Assembly: GCF_030272615.1 (NCBI RefSeq)
Contig: NC_081409.1
Coordinates: 245,583,502-245,647,501 of the forward strand
Origin: Cryptomeria japonica
Taxonomy: Eukaryota > Streptophyta > Pinopsida > Cupressales > Cupressaceae
Reading direction: 5' to 3'
DNA length: 64,000 nt
Shown here in pieces: positions 58,265-64,000 of the stretch (positions are counted from its first letter, which is position 1; every line of letters begins with the position of its first letter). A program made the position numbers and the translations under genes. The notes under the pieces are model-generated. The model was not told the DNA's origin. It saw only the letters and a list, made by a program, of their open reading frames with translations, and searched no databases.

Positions 58265-60176
58265 ATCAGAAAAATCATCGAAAATCACACAAAAACATGG
58301 CAACACCTTATACATATTCATCCATGCAGATACCAAAATAAACATTGACAAACTACTCACACAATGACCATTTACCAATCAAACCACACAATCGACATTA
58401 ACAATCCAAACCTGTCTTTAAAACAAGGATGCATCCTTCCTTACCAAAACAAAGACAAGATGACATTTTCTTTGACAAGAAAATTATGTTAAGCTATCAA
58501 ATACTTGGTTGATTTGTGAGTACAATCGTTCGTTTATCGGTATCGGGATCTTTCAGCATTGTTTTGTATCGTTTGCACATTATTTCCGATGAAGTTCTGG
58601 GGCATGTACTAATGGTGTCTACGTGGGAAGTTCACCACGCTACTTGATCTTATGCAAAATACAGTCATAGATCACTACGGCTTGCTGACTACAGCGTATA
58701 CCTCGACCATATGAGCATGAGCCATTACCAAGGATCCTTATTCTTTATTCTTTATGTATATATACTGTTTGTTTGCAGAAACAATGCTCATCCTTTGATT
58801 CCTCTTCCTCCAAATTAGATAAAGGTTTTATTTTCTTAGTACGGTATGTACTTGTCTCAGGATTTGATCAACCTAAGATCAAGGAGGATGATCCAAGTCA
58901 TGCACGAAAGGAGATAATCCTTGTCTGTTCCGCAAGCAATACTCTGGTCGACTTGACCCTTATATCAAGTCGCTTGTATTAACTTGCTATATAAAATCCA
59001 TGAAAGGAATACTCAGGTCATCTTGAATCATTATGTCAAGATGCTTGTATTCTCTTCCAACATTTTAAAGCTCAATGATGAAAATAGAGCACTATGGATC
59101 GTCATCTCATCTCATCTGTATATATTGCATTTCGTTGCATTCCACCCATCCATACATTCATAATAGCTACATATCATGCATACATAGTCATAATAATGCA
59201 TACTCTATTTTCCTCTTCTTCCATAGGAATGAGTCATAGGTTCTCCATTTCTTCTATCTAACATCGAACCCCCCCCCTCACCCTCCCCATCTCGATAATC
59301 AGCATCACATACCTTACATCGTTTCTCAATCAACCCAATCAAGCCACGTTCATCACCATCCATCTCTAAATAGGAGGGATTGTGTTTCCCATCCTCAGTC
59401 CTCCAATAAGCCAAGCCAGTTACTCTGTCTACACAGATACATCGACTCACACACACCTAGACTATCAACAGATACTCTGATCACGTATCTTCGGGTCTCA
59501 ACAGGTAATCGATCATGGTAATCCTAGACTACAACAAGCATTTATCATAATGACCTAGTCTTAACGGGGCTGCCATGATTCCCCACAACCATCCATCACA
59601 TGCACACACCATCAATTGATCAACCAATCAAACACAATCACATCGGACAATTACATCAATTGTCTACGTCTCAACGAGTATTTTGCTTCATATACCTTGA
59701 CTTCATCGGGCAATTACATCAATTGTCTAAGTCTCATCAGGTCACTTTGATTCACTTACTCAGACTTTATCTTGTCCAAGCAAACAACTGACATCAACTG
59801 TCATGCTTTGACTTGATCGGGGCAATTCAACCGATTGCACCAGATTGTTCAACCAATTTTGATCAATTGTATAGCATCAATCCAAACCCCACACTACATC
59901 TGCTATGTATCTCTTGCATGACCTCAGGGTACTCGCTGGCTTGTTGTTTCTCCATATTCACTCTATTTTTCTTCCATTCTTTCACTGTTGTTGCTAATTT
60001 CTTCTATTCTACCTCCCCTCCAATTTTCATTCTTTTTCGAGAGATCGCCCGATTTTTCAAAAATTTTCGACCCATCTCTCGAGGGGGCATACCACCCATT
60101 AAATTTACATTTTATGGGGCATTTCTTCACACCAGTTTTTCTTTCTTTGAAACGATGCGATAAACTGCACCGTCTC
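57647..60176 (+). other. Long noncoding region between pol and the 3' LTR
   Basis: 2.5 kb without a convincing frame. It holds seven AAACATTCA motifs at 57,690-58,215, each in CAAAAACATTCAAAAATG-like context, ending in 37 consecutive A (58,227-58,263). A 63-bp approximate direct repeat with CATCGGRCAATTACATCAAT starts at 59,641 and 59,704. The 69-codon ORF at 58,773-58,982 and others are short and without domains. A long region of this kind is common in Tat elements and in some carries antisense genes; none is convincing here. Confidence 0.7.
58227..58263 (+). repeat. 37-nt poly(A) tract inside the element
   Basis: An uninterrupted A run closes a series of ACATTC motifs. It might be a slippage expansion of the A-rich repeat, or the trace of an internal poly(A) insertion. 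Confidence 0.95.
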
Positions 60177-60189
60177 AAAGAGGGGCAAA
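60177..60189 (+). promoter_or_regulatory. Polypurine tract of the gypsy element
   Basis: AAAGAGGGGCAAA lies directly before the 3' LTR start TGTAGTC, where plus-strand DNA synthesis is primed. Confidence 0.85.
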
Positions 60190-61570
60190 TGTAGTCACAT
60201 AAATCTGTCCATTTTAATTAAATGAATATTTCGTATTTATTTGATTAAAAATTCACTAACCATCAATTAATTAAATTAATATTTAATTAATTCATCCCCA
60301 AACATTCTTCTATTAATTAAATAAATTATTCAATTTATTTTAATTAATTCATTAAATCCAATTCCAATCAATTAAATAAATAAATCAATTTATTTAATTA
60401 AATCCCCCTTTCCCTCTTTTAAATAAATTAACATTTATTTAAATCATTTTAAAACCCCCCCCACTTGCATTTTCCTACAAATGCAACTTGCACACATTTA
60501 TTGAAATAAATGAATTTTTATTTTAATAAAATCCTATTTTCCCTCACCCACCAAATCCACTTGCAAAATCTAATCACCTTCTAGATTCTTCTAAACCCTT
60601 CCTAATTAGCCTAATCCATCCCCTAAATATTGTCACATTCCTAAGCAAAATGGAGTCACTTCTCAAAGACCCCAAAGTCTTTGAAAACCATTAAAGGCTT
60701 CCAACTTTCAACCACTTAATTCCCTAAAGTCTCCAATAACCATTAATGGTTAATTCAACCCTCCCACATGGTTAAAACATTTGTTTGACTCAACCTCTAT
60801 CCAACCACAAAGGTCTCATCAAGCATTTAATACTTTGACCATGATTATCTCTTAATCATTTGCACAAAGGTTTATCCTTGGATTAACTCCTAATCCAGTG
60901 GGTAATCCTAATTTAGGCTTGACCCTTACCTTCTAGATAACCATGAGGTCTCCTCAGGCATTTAATGCCTCCAACCTCTTCTCTCAACCCAATCTTATGT
61001 TGACACTTGTCACCATTTCATTGGTGCAAATTGTGCACATGGATTCCCAACTTTCAAGCTTGACCCTTGATTAAACCTTTCAATCCTGGCCATCCATTGC
61101 TCCATTTTTCCTATAAATAGAGCCCATTCCTTCATAATCCAGATCCTGAAAACTTGTAAGCATTTAGACTATAGCCACTTTAGAGAGCATTTAGCATAGC
61201 ATAACTAAATATTGTCTTTTTGGTAAAATCAATCATTTTAGCATTAAAAATAGCTTTTCATTTCATGTTTGGAGCTATTCTACAATCTCAATCCTCCATA
61301 AGCATCCATAGTGCAAAAAGCTGCTGAGAGCTACACTATTTTGGAACTTGGAGAGGAGAGGAACAAGGGAGAAAGGAGCTAATCTCATGCTAAGAGACAG
61401 TTGGAGATGTCTCATTGTCTTACTTCTTTAGTTAGATTCATTAGCATGTATTTTTAGTGTCTCCTTTGGAATGCCTTCATGTTTTAGTTTTTGATTGATT
61501 AACTCTAGCATCTTGTGTGTTTTGTGTTATTTGATCATAAACTAACCTTGTGCCATTTAGGAGGGCATCA
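60190..61570 (+). repeat. 3' LTR of the gypsy element
   Basis: 1,381 bp, same ends as the 5' LTR. Differences noted by eye are about six, nearly all transitions, plus one shift between A and T beside the C run near 60,450. TATA box at 61,112-61,119. Confidence 0.95.
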
Positions 61571-61575
61571 ACTGC
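61571..61575. repeat. Target-site duplication of the gypsy element (right)
   Basis: ACTGC directly after the 3' LTR, identical to 46,260-46,264. Confidence 0.95.
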
Positions 61576-62400
61576 CATTATCCAATCTCTTAAAATAAAC
61601 ACAATGATCAGAATGGCATCTATGGTAACCATGTTCATCCATCAAACTATCAAATTTTAAATACCATTGTCGGGGTGCTTGCCTTAAGCCATACAGACTC
61701 TTTTTCAACCTGCACACTAACTCTTCCTTACCTTTTACCTCATATCCCTATGGTTGCTGCATGTAGATTTCCTCCTCTAAATCCCCATGGAGAAAAAATA
61801 TTTTAACATCTAGTTGTTCAAGATGTTTGAGTCTTCCGCAGCCACAAGACTTAGAACAGTTCTAATTGAAGTCATTTTTACAACTAGAGAAAATATTTCA
61901 TCAAAATCGATACCCTTTTTCTGTGCAAAAACTTTAACCGCGAGTCTGGCCTTATATATTTTTTGTCCTCCATCCTCCTCCTTCAACCTATTAAACCATT
62001 TATTTAGCAAGGCTCTTTTTCCTACAAGTAATGGGACTAAGTACCAAGTCTTATTCTTCACCAAGGAATCCATTTCCTCTTTCATGCCTAGCTCCCACTG
62101 TTGTTCGGAATCCACTTGCATTGATTCTTCATATCCTTCTGGTTCACTAGAATCAATTAATAAGATAAAATACAAAGAAGGAGGAAATCTTTCAGGAGGT
62201 CTACACAACCTCGTAGAATGTCTAACACTTGAAAGAGTTTGTGAGATATTTTGTTGTTGCTAAGCATCAGGTACCAATGACATTTTATTTTCAGGGATCT
62301 CATCCAGCACCACATATTCCTTTTTGACCTGTTCATGCTTCGTTTCTTGCATTTTCTCTTTATACATGACCTTCTCATTAAATATAACATCTGTACTACC
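61571..62400 (-). pseudogene. Copia pol, integrase end and first part of RT
   Basis: This is the other side of the gypsy insertion. From right to left it reads DVIFNEKVMYKEKMQ (end of integrase region, near 62,385), then MKEEMDSLVKNKTW, NKWFNRLKEEDGGQKIYKAR, GIDFDEIFSLVVKMTSIRT (near 61,870-61,940) and KKSLYGLRQAPRQWYLKFD (near 61,650-61,710). The frame resumes in register at 46,264 once one ACTGC copy is discounted. Homology stops abruptly near 62,400, so gag, protease, the integrase core and the 5' LTR are missing here. Confidence 0.85.
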
Positions 62401-64000
62401 CCTTCCTCAATCAAACTTTTTAGACTCATGTTTGACTTATGTTGACTTTTCAGTGGATACTTTATATTGTGATATTTTACTCAGACATTATGCGATGATG
62501 AGTTATACTTTGATTTAAGTTTCAGTGTATGTTGTTTATGCATTATTTCCTTTAATGATGGCTAAATGTTATTTTATTGGATTACTGACATGGACTGACG
62601 CATTTATGCTATACGTGAGATGTGTTATATACATGTTTCATGTTTGTAAGTGTATGGGGTGCGAGGAGATGATTTTCCTTCACTCACTTCGGTGAGATAG
62701 GGAACGTCACGATTCTCCTTCACCGGTGTGTTTACTGTGGTTGTATATATATGCATATGTGGTTCGTTGATGCAGGGAATTAAATGTACAAGTATTGTGT
62801 AGGTACAGGGTATCGTCTCCACCTGGCTTCACAGGTCTGAGCGTACCTTATTGACTCGATGAAAGTGGAGGAGATAGTTGTAAGGCCCTAATTTTTAACC
62901 CTACCTTGCTCAAAGTGAGCATCGTTAGTCATCTGTCAGTTCCCAATGTCGGTATGCAGGTCATGTGTTTATCTAGTTTGCTTGAGTTACATTTTAGACG
63001 TTTGTGAAATTAACTATTAAATTTTAAAGTATTTAATTAATTAATGTGTTTTATTTGTTTATTTAAATAAAAGGGATAAAACGTTTATTAGACCCCTTAG
63101 AATTATAAATGGTTAAATCAATTTGTGCAATTCATTAAATTAGGAAGTTTGATTAATTATATTTTCAAATTGGGAAATTAAATATGTGTATGCATTTTGA
63201 AAAGTTATTTAGAAATTAGAAAAAAAAAAAAAAAAATATCCTCCTCATTGACTTTTTGAAATGGAAGTTTTAGTTTCTAATTAAATTGGGAAAATAAATC
63301 AATAAAGAGAAAAATAATTTTTTGAAATTCATTTTGGAGAAATGACATGATTGGTTGAAAATAATTTTAACCTAAAAATAGATATTTTTGTATTTTTTTC
63401 TATTTAACCTAGGCATTCATGGGAATGGAGGAAAAATTTAGGAATACAAATTTGGAATTTTAGTTTGTTGAAGAACTTCTACAATGGGAAATTGGTAGCT
63501 CTTCTCAGATTTTCATCCAGGAAAGCTAATTCAAGTAGGAATTTGATTTGTGTTTTGTTTAATTAAAAAAAGAAATAGGAAATGGAATTTCTATGTGTAT
63601 TCATGTTGAACCATTGTTTTGCTTGCTTGAATTTGTGCTTTTATATCTGCATGAGTATAAAATTCCAACTGACTAAACATACTTGGGGGTTTAAATTTAA
63701 TTAGTTTCTATTTTTCCAATTTGGGAAAAATGAATTGGTTGGAAAAGTTTTCATGAAATTTTAATCTATCTCCAAATTTTTGGTTAAAACAGTTTGATTT
63801 ATATTTTACTCCCAGTTAGTTATAGCTAGGAGTAGTTGTTTTTTTTTTTTTACAAAAGACCTCCTTGGCAAGCTATTATGCTGCCAAAAAATTCAAAAAA
63901 AAGAAAGAGTTCATTCTCTGTTGATTCTCTCAGAAAATTTTCTGATTTTTCTTGGATTTGGGGTTTATTGTTAAAAAAAATTTAAAAAAATCAAATTTTG
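62392..64000. other. Right end: probable LTR-type sequence, unresolved
   Basis: Copia homology ends abruptly near 62,400 at TGTACTACCCCTTCC, which has the form of an LTR start. Alternatively a purine tract AAAGTGGAGGAGATAG at about 62,861-62,877 precedes TGTAAGGCCCTAATTTT at 62,879, which also looks like PPT plus LTR and would run beyond the window. I saw no coding region or partner repeat to decide. The remainder is AT-rich with A or T runs near 63,219, 63,838 and 63,975. Confidence 0.3.

Larger units (their letters stand above)
46265..61570 (+). mobile_element. Tat-clade Ty3/gypsy LTR retrotransposon, almost intact
   Basis: The element is 15,306 bp with LTRs of 1,381 bp each, a PBS, a PPT and a 5-bp target duplication. 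Domain order is gag, protease, RT, RNase H, a second (archaeal-type) RNase H and integrase. The second RNase H before integrase is the mark of the Tat/Ogre clade. The internal region has a long leader (2.7 kb) and a long tail between pol and the 3' LTR (2.5 kb), both typical of this clade. By eye the LTRs differ at about six positions (about 0.4%), so insertion is recent. It sits inside a copia RT gene in the opposite orientation. Confidence 0.95.

Noticed and set aside
46265-61570. A 1.38-kb segmental duplication
   Set aside because: The two copies are LTRs: TG..CA ends, PBS, PPT and target duplication are all present.

Overview
This is nuclear DNA from a seed plant. I found no host gene that I would call functional. 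Three things point to a plant: L1-type LINEs with a DUF4283-like ORF1 and a C-terminal RNase H, a Ty3/gypsy element of the Tat clade with a second RNase H after the RT-RNase H, and a Ty1/copia element. The AT-rich, repeat-on-repeat layout suits a large, slowly turning-over genome such as a gymnosperm, but that is inference and I cannot name the species.

Layout. (1) 140-573 is a head-to-tail 217-bp duplication. (2) About 650 to 42,100 is an old tandem array of one large unit, here called R: a partial copy R0 (650-2,375), R1 (2,460-11,360) and R2 (15,225-42,100). R2 matches R1 in order, in blocks, but was split by later insertions: LINE LA (17.1-25.2 kb), a small LINE tail LE (29.3-29.6 kb), LINE LC (30.1-35.4 kb) and a 5.1-kb terminal-inverted-repeat element F4 (36,041-41,158). 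R1 shows the corresponding site without F4. (3) Between R1 and R2 lies a decayed LINE (LD, 12.2-14.7 kb), itself hit by a 128-bp LINE tail with an 18-bp target duplication. (4) From 42.1 kb to the right is a nest: LINE LB (minus strand) was entered by a copia element (minus strand), whose RT was then entered by a 15.3-kb Tat-type gypsy element (46,265-61,570; 1,381-bp LTRs; TSD ACTGC). From 62.4 kb to the end there is probably more LTR-type DNA.

Working parts. The gypsy element is the youngest and nearly intact. It has LTRs differing at about six positions by eye, a PBS, a PPT, and one gag-pro-RT-RH-aRH-IN frame interrupted only by two TGA codons. LINEs LA and LB share an extra third ORF downstream of RNase H and before a conserved 3' end. 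The F family (F1, F2, F4, F5) shares termini of the form GGGGAAG..GTAC next to TA; F4 is a large fold-back carrying tandem arrays and no transposase.

The observations most worth following are F4 with its vacant counterpart in R1, the LINE third ORF, and the 12-copy AGCGCT motif cluster beside the gypsy PBS. Boundaries of old repeats are by-eye estimates.
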